Below, piece after piece: positions 1 through 6,007 of a stretch of DNA of 7,529 nucleotides. The position numbers were made by a program, and so were the translations under genes. Location: assembly GCA_937900435.1 (NCBI GenBank), contig CALCEG010000127.1:1-7529 (forward strand), given 5' to 3'. The notes under the pieces were generated by a model that was given only the letters and a program-made list of their open reading frames with translations, did not search any database and was not told the DNA's origin. Numbering within the stretch: position 1 is the first letter of the stretch; each line of letters starts with the position of its first letter. This DNA is from an uncultured Alphaproteobacteria bacterium. Lineage in GTDB: Bacteria; Pseudomonadota; Alphaproteobacteria; Rs-D84.

Positions 1-83
1 TAAAAATAAATTAGAATGATTTAGATATGCAACAAATCCGTTGGCGTAGTGTACAAACGCTACATAAGTTTCCAGCACCCACC
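1..83. repeat. Degenerate copy of the ~105-bp palindromic repeat
   Basis: The left end (about 3-25) resembles the left inverted end of the intact copies, including GAATGAT followed by TAGAT. Positions 46-65 are identical over 20 bases to the apical part of the copy at 101-204, with loop TGTACAAACG. Positions 68-80 resemble the right stem arm of the copy at 6621-6730 (GTTTCCAGCAC against GTTTCCGGCAC). The left stem arm (about 30-44) no longer pairs with it, and no right inverted end is visible before the next copy begins at 101. I read it as an old, partly deleted member of the family. It may also continue left of the window. Confidence 0.6.
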
Positions 84-100
84 CCCTTGCAGTGGAATTA

Positions 101-204
101 AAATTAAATAGAATGATATAGATGTGCGTAGTGCCGGCAATGTAGTGTACAAACGCTACATGAATTGCCGGCACCGCGCGCAGATATATTATTATATTTA
201 ATTT
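101..204. repeat. Intact palindromic repeat, copy A (MITE/RPE-like)
   Basis: The outer arms AAATTAAATA (101-110) and TATTTAATTT (195-204) are exact inverted repeats. The core stem is GTGCCGGCAAT (131-141) against ATTGCCGGCAC (164-174). The top is ATGTAG/CTACAT around loop TGTACAAACG. In total 41 bases pair with 41, with only a few mismatches or wobbles. There is no transposase inside. The right end overlaps two bases of the TAA stop (203-205) of the upstream minus-strand gene, so in that gene's mRNA a long hairpin follows translation termination directly. There is no U-run after the GC stem, so it is not a standard rho-independent terminator, although it could protect the 3' end. A related copy lies at 6621-6730. 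Confidence 0.85.
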
Positions 205-430
205 ATTTGATTGGGGGGAAACAATCACCGCCCACTTCCGGACAACAGTTATACCCTAAATCCCCCATATCAGTATACAGTTCACCATCACAGCAACCGT
301 TTTTGTCTGGTTGAGAGCCATCAAGACAAACGGCGTCTGAAAAATCAAACAATTCGGGCAAAGCATCTATGAACAAGCCTAAGCCCAAACCAATAAAAAA
401 CGAAACAAAGATGATAAGATATTTTTTCAT
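203..430 (-). CDS. Small membrane-tethered cysteine-rich protein (C-X10-CC-X14-CC-X6-C)
   Basis: The product is 75 aa. Residues 4-21 form one hydrophobic segment (LIIFVSFFIGLGLGLF), either a signal anchor or an uncleaved signal peptide. Residues 35-70 hold six cysteines in the order C-X10-CC-X14-CC-X6-C, and the protein ends FPPIK. The same spacing and the same last five residues close the preceding gene (446-1054), so the two domains are clearly paralogous. Even cysteine number and predicted export suggest a small disulfide-stabilised fold in the periplasm; this is an inference. The start is supported by AAAGGA seven bases before ATG. It is the last gene of the operon, 15 bases after its neighbour, and its stop codon is overlapped by the palindromic repeat at 101-204. 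I recognise no named family. Confidence 0.8.
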   Translation of the reverse strand: MKKYLIIFVSFFIGLGLGLFIDALPELFDFSDAVCLDGSQPDKNGCCDGELYTDMGDLGYNCCPEVGGDCFPPIK

Positions 431-445
431 TTAAAGTTCCTTTGA

Positions 446-1054
446 TTATTTGATTGGTGGGAAGCAGTCGCCACCATCTTTTGGACAACAGGCAAAAACC
501 ATATTCCCCAAGTCTTTGAATAATTCATCACCACAGCAACCGAACCGATTTGGCACAGAACCATCAATACACAGACCAGAGTTTAGGTTTGCCAGTTCTT
601 TATTTAATTTTTCTTTGGCCGCCTCTTCGGATTCTGAATCTTCTTCAACAACAGTTTCTTCTTCGATTACAGGTTCTTCTATCTGTTGTTTCTTTGCTTT
701 TTTCTTTTTAGGTTTTGGTTTTTCGACAACCTCTTCTGCCTCTTCTTCTATATCTTCCATGACAGGTTCTTCATATTCATCAGATTCAACAGCAGACGTT
801 TCAACAATCACGCGCGATGCAGCTGCGCTGCGGCGACCACCAGCACTTTTTGTACAACTGCGTCGCAAATCCCCTTTTAGCTTTGCGATTTCTTCCAGCG
901 TGTAATCATCTGGTTCTTCTTCGGCGGACAATTCTGTAATTCTTTCTTGAATTTCTGCACACGTCATACGGTCAACAACCCCAACAGCAGTTTCATCATC
1001 TGCCATTGCTGCGGTTGTTATCAGCGCACAAAACAATCCGATAAACAGTTTCAT
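446..1054 (-). CDS. Exported modular protein: TC...C module, charged linker, cysteine-rich C-terminal domain
   Basis: The product is 202 aa. Residues 1-18 are a signal peptide with a likely signal peptidase I site (AMA before DD). Residues 31-67 form a TC-X34-C module resembling the two modules of the upstream gene (1066-1806). Residues about 90-157 are a low-complexity charged linker of Glu/Asp blocks around a basic patch (KPKPKKKKAKK). Residues 162-197 are a six-cysteine domain C-X10-CC-X14-CC-X6-C ending FPPIK, the same as in the next gene. The linker looks like a flexible spacer holding the C-terminal domain away from the N-terminal module. The Shine-Dalgarno AGGGAA overlaps the stop codon of the upstream gene, which suggests translational coupling. 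No enzyme motif is visible. Function is unknown; a periplasmic structural or binding role is a guess. Confidence 0.85.
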   Translation of the reverse strand: MKLFIGLFCALITTAAMADDETAVGVVDRMTCAEIQERITELSAEEEPDDYTLEEIAKLKGDLRRSCTKSAGGRRSAAASRVIVETSAVESDEYEEPVMEDIEEEAEEVVEKPKPKKKKAKKQQIEEPVIEEETVVEEDSESEEAAKEKLNKELANLNSGLCIDGSVPNRFGCCGDELFKDLGNMVFACCPKDGGDCFPPIK

Positions 1055-1065
1055 ATTTTGTTTCC

Positions 1066-1806
1066 CTATGGTTGGTTTATTATTTTCTCAACTTCCAAGA
1101 TAAAATCAATAGCAGGGTTTGTCAATTTCTTCATTGTTTCCAAGATTTCTTTGGCCGCGTCCTGCATTTTCAAACGTTTATACGTTTCAACAACTTCTAT
1201 TGTTTCATCATCACCAAATCTATCATCTTCCAATGCACGCGCTATTTCCAATTCTTGACTTGCAAGGTCAACATACCTTGCAGAATTTTGTGCACAACCA
1301 CGTTCTGACAAATTTGCATAAATCTTTGCACGTTCTATACGATTATAAGAATCATTTGATTCAGATGGCAACCTGCTTAACAAAGAATCTTCGACACGTT
1401 GACACGTTTCCTTGGTTGGCACTGTTTCACGCAAAGCGCGCATAATTTCTTGTTCACGCTGAATTTTTTTATGATATTTCATTTGGTTTTCCGAACAACC
1501 ATTCATCACCAATTTTTCATATATTGCGATATTATTTTCATGTTCCTCGTAATATTCAGAATCTTCTGGCCCTAAATTACGCAACAACATTTCTTCGATA
1601 ATCTGGCAAGTTTCCTTGGGTTGCGATTCAACCTGTGGCACAGGATTTTCGACCAGTTCTAATTCTTCGACCATCAGCACATTTGTTTTTTTCACAATTC
1701 CGACCCCAACAAACACGCCACAAGTAAACAGCGCCAAGAAAGCCAAGACTCCCCAGAATCTTTGCATTGGTGTATGTCTGACCGATATTCTTTTTTCTGA
1801 TTTCAT
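1066..1806 (-). CDS. Single-pass membrane protein with two tandem paired-cysteine modules
   Basis: The product is 246 aa from ATG at 1806. A GTG at 1818 is in frame, but the promoter predicted just upstream would start RNA at about that base, and GAGAG lies before the ATG, so I chose 1806. A basic N-terminus precedes one membrane helix (about 17-38), putting the remainder in the periplasm. Two homologous modules follow: KETCQ...GC (C67-C104) and KETCQ...GC (C135-C171). Each contains the pattern E-x2-LL-x2-L, then IY-x2-L-x3-GC, and each ends with Q-E-x-E-I-x-RAL. The C-terminal ~50 residues are charged and helical, possibly TPR-like (DAAKEILETMKKL). The next gene carries a third, shorter version of the module. 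No named domain is recognised. The cysteine pairs probably form one disulfide per module, which is an inference. Confidence 0.8.
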   Translation of the reverse strand: MKSEKRISVRHTPMQRFWGVLAFLALFTCGVFVGVGIVKKTNVLMVEELELVENPVPQVESQPKETCQIIEEMLLRNLGPEDSEYYEEHENNIAIYEKLVMNGCSENQMKYHKKIQREQEIMRALRETVPTKETCQRVEDSLLSRLPSESNDSYNRIERAKIYANLSERGCAQNSARYVDLASQELEIARALEDDRFGDDETIEVVETYKRLKMQDAAKEILETMKKLTNPAIDFILEVEKIINQP

Positions 1807-1826
1807 TTTCTCTCTCACTCTGTCAT

Positions 1827-1855
1827 ATTATATCACAATACAATTCCGTTGTTAA
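1827..1855 (-). promoter_or_regulatory. Internal promoter at the 3' end of lolD
   Basis: On the minus strand TTAACA (1850-1855) and TATAAT (1827-1832) are separated by 17 bases, one mismatch from the sigma-70 consensus. Transcription would start near 1820, 14 bases before the ATG at 1806. The boxes lie across the last codons and stop of lolD. This would let the three cysteine-module genes be expressed apart from the Lol genes. Confidence 0.5.
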
Positions 1856-2543
1856 TTGTTATTTTTCTGTCTGCACGCGCAGCCAGATTCATATCGTGTG
1901 TCACAAACAGCATAGACATCTTGCTTTTTCTGACCAAATCCAACAACAAGTCAAACACCGCACCTGCGTGTTGTGGGTCCAGACTGCCTGTTGGTTCGTC
2001 CGCCAACAAAATCTGTGGATTATTCGCCAGCGCACGCGCCACAGCCGTACGTTGTTGTTCACCACCACTCATTTCCCCTGGCAAGTGCGTTGCCCTGTGT
2101 GCAACATTTGCTGCACGCAACAATTTCATTGCGCGTGCATTCGCCACATCTTCTGGCACACCATCCGCCATCATTGGCAATACCACATTTTCCAGTGCTG
2201 TAAAATCAGACAACAAATTATGCTTTTGATACACAAAGCCAATTTTTTTTCTGCGAATTTTTGTTCGCATATCTTCGTCCATTTTTTGCACCGCGCAACC
2301 ATCGATTAATATACTGCCCCCACTTGGTTTATCTAATAATCCGACACATTGCAACAAGGTTGATTTCCCAGACCCAGACGGCCCAACCATCGCGACAATT
2401 TCCCCACGATGCAAATCAAAACCGCCCCCACGCAAGATATGCAATGGCTGTCCCCCTTCAATAAAAGTCTTTTTAATATCGCGCACCGACATAACCACAT
2501 CAGGCTTTTGTACTTTTGACAAAGAATTTAAAATATTAGTCAT
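1833..2543 (-). CDS. lolD: Lipoprotein-releasing system ATP-binding protein LolD
   Basis: The product is 236 aa, the usual length for LolD-type ABC ATPases. Walker A is GPSGSGKS (54-61), the Q-loop glutamine is in VYQKHNLL (about 106), the signature is MSGGEQQR (158-165), Walker B is ILLADEP (178-184), the D-loop SLD follows (187-189) and the switch histidine lies in FVTHD (about 216). All catalytic motifs are intact. In this family the ATPase powers extraction of mature lipoproteins from the inner membrane by the partner permease and hand-over to LolA. The partner is the gene immediately upstream (2558-3811), 14 bases away. AAAGGA ten bases before ATG is the likely ribosome site. MacB/FtsE-type ATPases are similar, but the LolC/E neighbour settles the assignment. 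Confidence 0.93.
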   Translation of the reverse strand: MTNILNSLSKVQKPDVVMSVRDIKKTFIEGGQPLHILRGGGFDLHRGEIVAMVGPSGSGKSTLLQCVGLLDKPSGGSILIDGCAVQKMDEDMRTKIRRKKIGFVYQKHNLLSDFTALENVVLPMMADGVPEDVANARAMKLLRAANVAHRATHLPGEMSGGEQQRTAVARALANNPQILLADEPTGSLDPQHAGAVFDLLLDLVRKSKMSMLFVTHDMNLAARADRKITINNGIVL

Positions 2544-2557
2544 TTCTCAAATTTCCT

Positions 2558-3811
2558 TTATTCGTTACGCAAGACCTCTACGGGTTCTGTATTTGCCGCC
2601 TTCCACGCAGGATACAACGTTGCCAAAAACGCCAACACAACTGCAATCAGTGCGATTCCCAACACATCTGTCCAAACCAGTTTAGACGGTAATTCAGACA
2701 AATAATACAATTCCGCTGGAAACAAATCACGTCCAGTCAACCATTGGAAAAATTGCCTGATTGGTTCGACATAAATCGCGATAACAACCCCTAATATTGT
2801 GCCAAAAAATGCACCTATGATACCGATACTGGTACCAGACAAAACAAATATTTTCATCATCGACCTGCGCGAAACACCAAAGGTACGCAACACAGCAATA
2901 TCTTTATTTTTATCTTTGACCAACATAACCAAAGACGACACGATATTAAAGGCCGCCACAATAACAATCAGCAACAAAATCAAAAACATAACATTTGATT
3001 CAACCTGTAACGCACCAACGAAACCGCGATTTAAATCGCGCCAGTCGCGCACCACAAATCCATCAGGCAATAACGTAGTCAACGATTCCACAACCGCTGT
3101 TGTATCTTCTGGGTTATCCAAGAACAAGTCGATATGGGTTGCCGCATTACCAATATTTAAATACTTTTGCGCGGTTTCCAACGGCATAAAAATATAACCA
3201 GAATCATATTCATACATCCCCATAAAGAAAGAACTTGCCACCGGATACGCCATAATTCTGGGCATCGAACCAAACGGTGTTGGTGTTGCCGCGTTTGCAG
3301 ACACCAACGATATTTTATCCCCCATCGAAACACGCAACGCACGCGTCAGCGCAGAACCTGCGACTAATTCACCATCTGCCACATCCAACAACTTTTTACC
3401 ATACACGCGTGTCCCTGTCTGCGTTTTTGCCAACAAGTCCGACATTCTGATACCGCGCACCATCGCCCCTGTATTATTACCATTTGCAGTCGCCATTACC
3501 TGTCCTTCGGCAATCGGCACGATTGCAACCACACGTTGCGCAACAAGTTTGTTTTGTTTCATTTTATCTGCCAAGAAATCAAAGTCAGAAATCGGACCAT
3601 CCTGATGATAAACAACAACATGCCCGTTCATACCGACAATACGATTTAACAACGTATCGTGAAAACCACCCATTACCGACATCACAACAATCAACGTCGC
3701 GACCCCCAGCATAATTCCAATCAGAGACACCCACGAAATAACAGACCCAAAGCCCCGTTTTTTTGCACCTAAATACCTAAAAGCAATTTTTCTTTCTAAC
3801 TTTGAAAACAT
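2558..3811 (-). CDS. lolC: Lipoprotein-releasing system transmembrane protein LolC/LolE (possibly LolF type)
   Basis: The product is 417 aa, normal length. The N-terminus ERKIAFRYLGAKKRGF leads into helix 1 (about 24-47). A large periplasmic domain follows (about 48-270), then three helices (about 272-298, 322-348, 380-402), and the end TEPVEVLRNE fits the family's conserved tail. This is the MacB/LolC/E topology. Residues about 174-192 are a proline-containing loop (ATPTPFGSMPRIMAYP) placed like the Hook by which E. coli LolC recruits LolA. Only one permease gene is present here. If no second copy exists elsewhere it would act as a homodimer, as proposed for LolF; LolC versus LolE naming is therefore uncertain. 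The start has an AAGGTG site that overlaps the preceding stop codon. Confidence 0.93.
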   Translation of the reverse strand: MFSKLERKIAFRYLGAKKRGFGSVISWVSLIGIMLGVATLIVVMSVMGGFHDTLLNRIVGMNGHVVVYHQDGPISDFDFLADKMKQNKLVAQRVVAIVPIAEGQVMATANGNNTGAMVRGIRMSDLLAKTQTGTRVYGKKLLDVADGELVAGSALTRALRVSMGDKISLVSANAATPTPFGSMPRIMAYPVASSFFMGMYEYDSGYIFMPLETAQKYLNIGNAATHIDLFLDNPEDTTAVVESLTTLLPDGFVVRDWRDLNRGFVGALQVESNVMFLILLLIVIVAAFNIVSSLVMLVKDKNKDIAVLRTFGVSRRSMMKIFVLSGTSIGIIGAFFGTILGVVIAIYVEPIRQFFQWLTGRDLFPAELYYLSELPSKLVWTDVLGIALIAVVLAFLATLYPAWKAANTEPVEVLRNE

Positions 3812-3820
3812 TTCAACACC

Positions 3821-5146
3821 TTAATCTTCGTCCAGATAATCACGCAACGCATCACCAATCAGTTCATTTGCGCCACTAAAATCATTAGCCGCCGTATCAA
3901 CAACCGATATAACGCGTGGCGACATAAACACCACCAATTCCGCAAATGGCGACACCAGCGTTTCTGGCGTTGTAACAAATGAATGAGTCGGTATACCAAT
4001 AATCACATAATTATCGCCAACACTACTGGGAATATTAAAGGACGTCAATTCCCCATTACTTGTACGCAAGACGATTTTTGCATCAATCTTTTTACGTCCC
4101 GCCATATCGCCGTATGTTGCAGTTGCACCAACAATCAAATCTGTTTCCAGTCGTTCTTCTTTGCTGCACTGACCGATATCAAATCGCGACTGCCACCCAT
4201 TTGGAATTGCAAAGGTTCCCTGGGACACTAAAACAACATTCGCCTGTTGCGACATAAATTCTTGCAGTGTTTTTGTGTTAATTTCTGGTCCAACAACCAA
4301 TGCACGCCCAACCACCCCTGGGATAGACATTTTAATATTATTTTCACCAAATGCCGGCAACAAGTTCATCCAAACAATCGGATTATCAGTTCTGGGGTAC
4401 ACACGATATACATCCATATCCCACGCCAACATATACTTTTTTCCTGCGATATCTGCGATTATTTTATCAACTTCACGTTCTGTTTGATAATTACCTTCGA
4501 AAATCAAGGTCTTGTCCTGCCAATCAACCAACAGATTTCGCATATCCGCCCCATGCATTGCATCCAACAACGCCATAATAATAGTTTCGTTCTGCGGCAT
4601 TTTTATCAACCACTTAGATTGATGCTTTAAGTGCAATTCCCCATTTTGCGCATCATAAGAATAATAAACGCGCCCCATTTTTGTCATCAATTCAACAGCA
4701 TCTGCCAGCGACCCAGCCGTTATTGTGCCTGTTATTTTCTCGTACAAAGGCTCATCTTCAACCACCACAACATCTGTCCCATCCAACAATTTATCCAACG
4801 CCTGTTTTACAGTTTTGTTTTTAAATTCGTAATCAGACACCTGCAAGTCAGGCAACGCGTCCCCAACCCCCAGGCGCACAATTTCCACCTTTTCAGATGG
4901 CACAACCGACACAACCGTTTGATTATCCCAATCAACCTCGCACCGTCTGGGCAATTCTACCGAAAATCTGCGTGCTGTATCTGTTGTCAACGCGGCTTTT
5001 TTGGGAAAAATCGGCACAGAATTTTCATCAATCACCAATTCATCTACAACAGTAATATTATCATACAACGGCACATTCTGCTGTTGACATCCCAACAAGC
5101 ACCCAACCCCAACAAACGCGAACAGTAAAAATTTAATTTCCTTCAT
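3821..5146 (-). CDS. Secretin-like outer-membrane lipoprotein (PilN/GspD-type, divergent)
   Basis: The product is 441 aa from ATG at 5146, chosen because AAGGA lies six bases upstream. An in-frame GTG at 5164 would add six residues but has no ribosome site. The signal peptide ends in lipobox LLG-C (Cys20), predicting a lipoprotein. Residues about 105-157 (VSDYEFKNKTVKQALDKLL onward) resemble the N0/STN domain of secretins. Residues about 302-413 resemble the C-terminal secretin beta-domain: NVVLVSQGTFAIPNG, long alternating strands, a VIIGIP segment in the place of the usual 'vIGGL', and VVFMSPRVI in the place of 'TPrIV'. Secretins form outer-membrane pores for type II/III secretion or type IV pili; lipoprotein secretins such as PilN/BfpB exist. 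No pilus or secretion motor gene is visible here. Lol genes directly downstream could serve its sorting. Family assignment is moderate. Confidence 0.7.
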   Translation of the reverse strand: MKEIKFLLFAFVGVGCLLGCQQQNVPLYDNITVVDELVIDENSVPIFPKKAALTTDTARRFSVELPRRCEVDWDNQTVVSVVPSEKVEIVRLGVGDALPDLQVSDYEFKNKTVKQALDKLLDGTDVVVVEDEPLYEKITGTITAGSLADAVELMTKMGRVYYSYDAQNGELHLKHQSKWLIKMPQNETIIMALLDAMHGADMRNLLVDWQDKTLIFEGNYQTEREVDKIIADIAGKKYMLAWDMDVYRVYPRTDNPIVWMNLLPAFGENNIKMSIPGVVGRALVVGPEINTKTLQEFMSQQANVVLVSQGTFAIPNGWQSRFDIGQCSKEERLETDLIVGATATYGDMAGRKKIDAKIVLRTSNGELTSFNIPSSVGDNYVIIGIPTHSFVTTPETLVSPFAELVVFMSPRVISVVDTAANDFSGANELIGDALRDYLDED

Positions 5147-5170
5147 AACCAATCCTTTTTTCACACTATA

Positions 5171-5494
5171 TTAGATATTCATAATTTTTTCAAACTCTTC
5201 CAACGTCATTTCATGAAAAGGTTTTTGCGTTGGCGTTGTTAATTTTTTTACTTTTTCGAATTGGGCAGCAAACCTGTCAACCAACGCAACAATTTCTGGT
5301 GGTAAGTTTTTATTTTGCGCAACCAGCCGTCTGCCGTATTCCAAAACATACTCTAAAACATCGGCTGCATAAAAACGTCCGACATAGTTTTCCATTGCAA
5401 TTCCGCCTTTTTGGACACAAATTGCAGACATCAACATCGCGGTTTGATTATAGTAATTAGCCAACTTTATAAATCGTTGAACGGTTATTGCCAT
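5171..5494 (-). CDS. Conserved-looking 107-aa protein of unknown function, first gene of the operon
   Basis: The product is 107 aa from ATG at 5494. AAAGGA lies seven bases upstream. A longer frame up to 5551 would run through the predicted promoter, so I reject it. There is no signal peptide or membrane helix. The protein looks mostly alpha-helical, starting MAITVQRFIKLANYY, and ending with an acidic helix FHEMTLEEFEKIMNI. It has one cysteine (Cys26). It leads the operon with the secretin-like lipoprotein gene, whose start is 24 bases downstream, so a cytoplasmic accessory or regulatory role is possible but unproven. I do not recognise a family. Confidence 0.75.
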   Translation of the reverse strand: MAITVQRFIKLANYYNQTAMLMSAICVQKGGIAMENYVGRFYAADVLEYVLEYGRRLVAQNKNLPPEIVALVDRFAAQFEKVKKLTTPTQKPFHEMTLEEFEKIMNI

Positions 5495-5521
5495 TCCATT
5501 ATCCTTTCTCTCTTTTTTTAT

Positions 5522-5551
5522 ATTATAAAAACTATTGCCACAAAAAGGCAA
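5522..5551 (-). promoter_or_regulatory. Operon promoter (minus strand)
   Basis: On the minus strand TTGCCT (5546-5551) and TATAAT (5522-5527) are 18 bases apart. Transcription would begin near 5515, about 20 bases before the ATG at 5494, leaving room for its AAAGGA site. The -35 box is one arm of the inverted repeat ATTGCC-ACAAAAA-GGCAAT. Confidence 0.6.
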
Positions 5552-5563
5552 TTAAATTATAAT
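5535..5563 (+). promoter_or_regulatory. Promoter of the 5571-5957 lipoprotein gene (possibly leaderless mRNA)
   Basis: TTGCCA (5535-5540) and TATAAT (5558-5563) have the ideal 17-base spacing. The expected transcription start is about 5570-5571, which is the A of the ATG, and no Shine-Dalgarno sequence is seen before that ATG. Its -35 box is the other arm of the inverted repeat used by the opposing promoter, so the two promoters overlap and should compete. Confidence 0.6.
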
Positions 5564-5570
5564 AGAAAAC

Positions 5571-5957
5571 ATGAGAATAAATTTCATCGCAATATTTTTA
5601 ACACTAATTTTAACATCGTGCGCATCTGTCAATCGCGGAAACATTGACAATGCCACCATTTTGAATTGGGAGAATGAGGCCGTTACCACCGAACAATTCG
5701 TACGCGACCACAAATCTTGTCTGGGCATAACCCAGCAATCGCATCAACCGCGTTCACGCATATCGAAATTATTGGCACCAAATCAGTCTGGTTTAATGCC
5801 TGACTGGGATGGCCTGTGGGTAACATTCCAATCAAACGAATATCGCGATGTTGGGCAACGCAGTTTATTGTCTGTTCCACGCAACGCGGCGTCAAAGCCT
5901 GTTGGCGCATATCGTAAATGTATGTTCAGACGCGGCTACTTGTTGCGTGCAATGTAA
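5571..5957 (+). CDS. Small predicted lipoprotein of unknown function
   Basis: The product is 128 aa. Residues 1-16 are a hydrophobic signal peptide ending in lipobox LTS-C (Cys17), so a diacylated lipoprotein is predicted, probably sorted by the nearby Lol system. The mature part has two further cysteines, Cys50 (KSCLG) and Cys117 (RKCMFRRGY), which may form a disulfide. The C-terminal 'C-M-x2-RGY' end is a pattern I associate with small bacterial lipoproteins, but I cannot name the family. The region between is rich in Ser, Arg and Trp (MPDWDGLWVTF). It is transcribed away from the minus-strand operon, from an overlapping promoter. The start fits the signal peptide well even though no ribosome-binding site is present. 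Confidence 0.8.
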   Translation: MRINFIAIFLTLILTSCASVNRGNIDNATILNWENEAVTTEQFVRDHKSCLGITQQSHQPRSRISKLLAPNQSGLMPDWDGLWVTFQSNEYRDVGQRSLLSVPRNAASKPVGAYRKCMFRRGYLLRAM

Positions 5958-5963
5958 AAGTTC

Positions 5964-5991
5964 TTGATTTTTATTTGTACATCCGTATAAT
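5964..5991 (+). promoter_or_regulatory. Promoter of the tRNA-Thr gene
   Basis: TTGATT (5964-5969) and a perfect TATAAT (5986-5991) are 16 bases apart. Initiation would be near 5998, ten bases before the mature tRNA begins. It lies just after the stop codon of the lipoprotein gene, so the tRNA need not depend on read-through. Confidence 0.65.
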
Positions 5992-6007
5992 AAGCTTGCT
6001 TTTCATT

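Noticed and set aside
101..204. Palindromic repeat as a classical rho-independent terminator
   Set aside because: No U-run follows the GC-rich stem on either strand; a 3'-end protective or insulating role remains open.
1..204. CRISPR array
   Set aside because: The repeated units are long imperfect palindromes with no regular short repeats and unique spacers, and there are no cas genes.
690..770. Repeat-rich tract as a tandem DNA repeat
   Set aside because: It is codon-level low complexity encoding Glu and Lys blocks of the 202-aa protein, with no fixed repeat unit.
450..905. Long plus-strand open frames opposite the minus-strand operon (also at 1849-2229, 4631-5128 and others)
   Set aside because: They are the reverse complement of well-supported genes, are of low complexity or implausible composition, and lack ribosome-binding sites.
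5147..5164. GTG start for the secretin-like lipoprotein
   Set aside because: It has no ribosome-binding site, whereas ATG at 5146 has AAGGA six bases upstream and gives a standard signal peptide.
5495..5551. Longer start for the 107-aa protein
   Set aside because: It would be translated through the predicted promoter and start site; the AAAGGA site fits ATG at 5494.
5534..5563. ATTGCC-ACAAAAA-GGCAAT as a rho-independent terminator
   Set aside because: It lies between divergent genes, where no transcript needs to end, the stem is short, and the arms fit -35 boxes with correct spacing on both strands.
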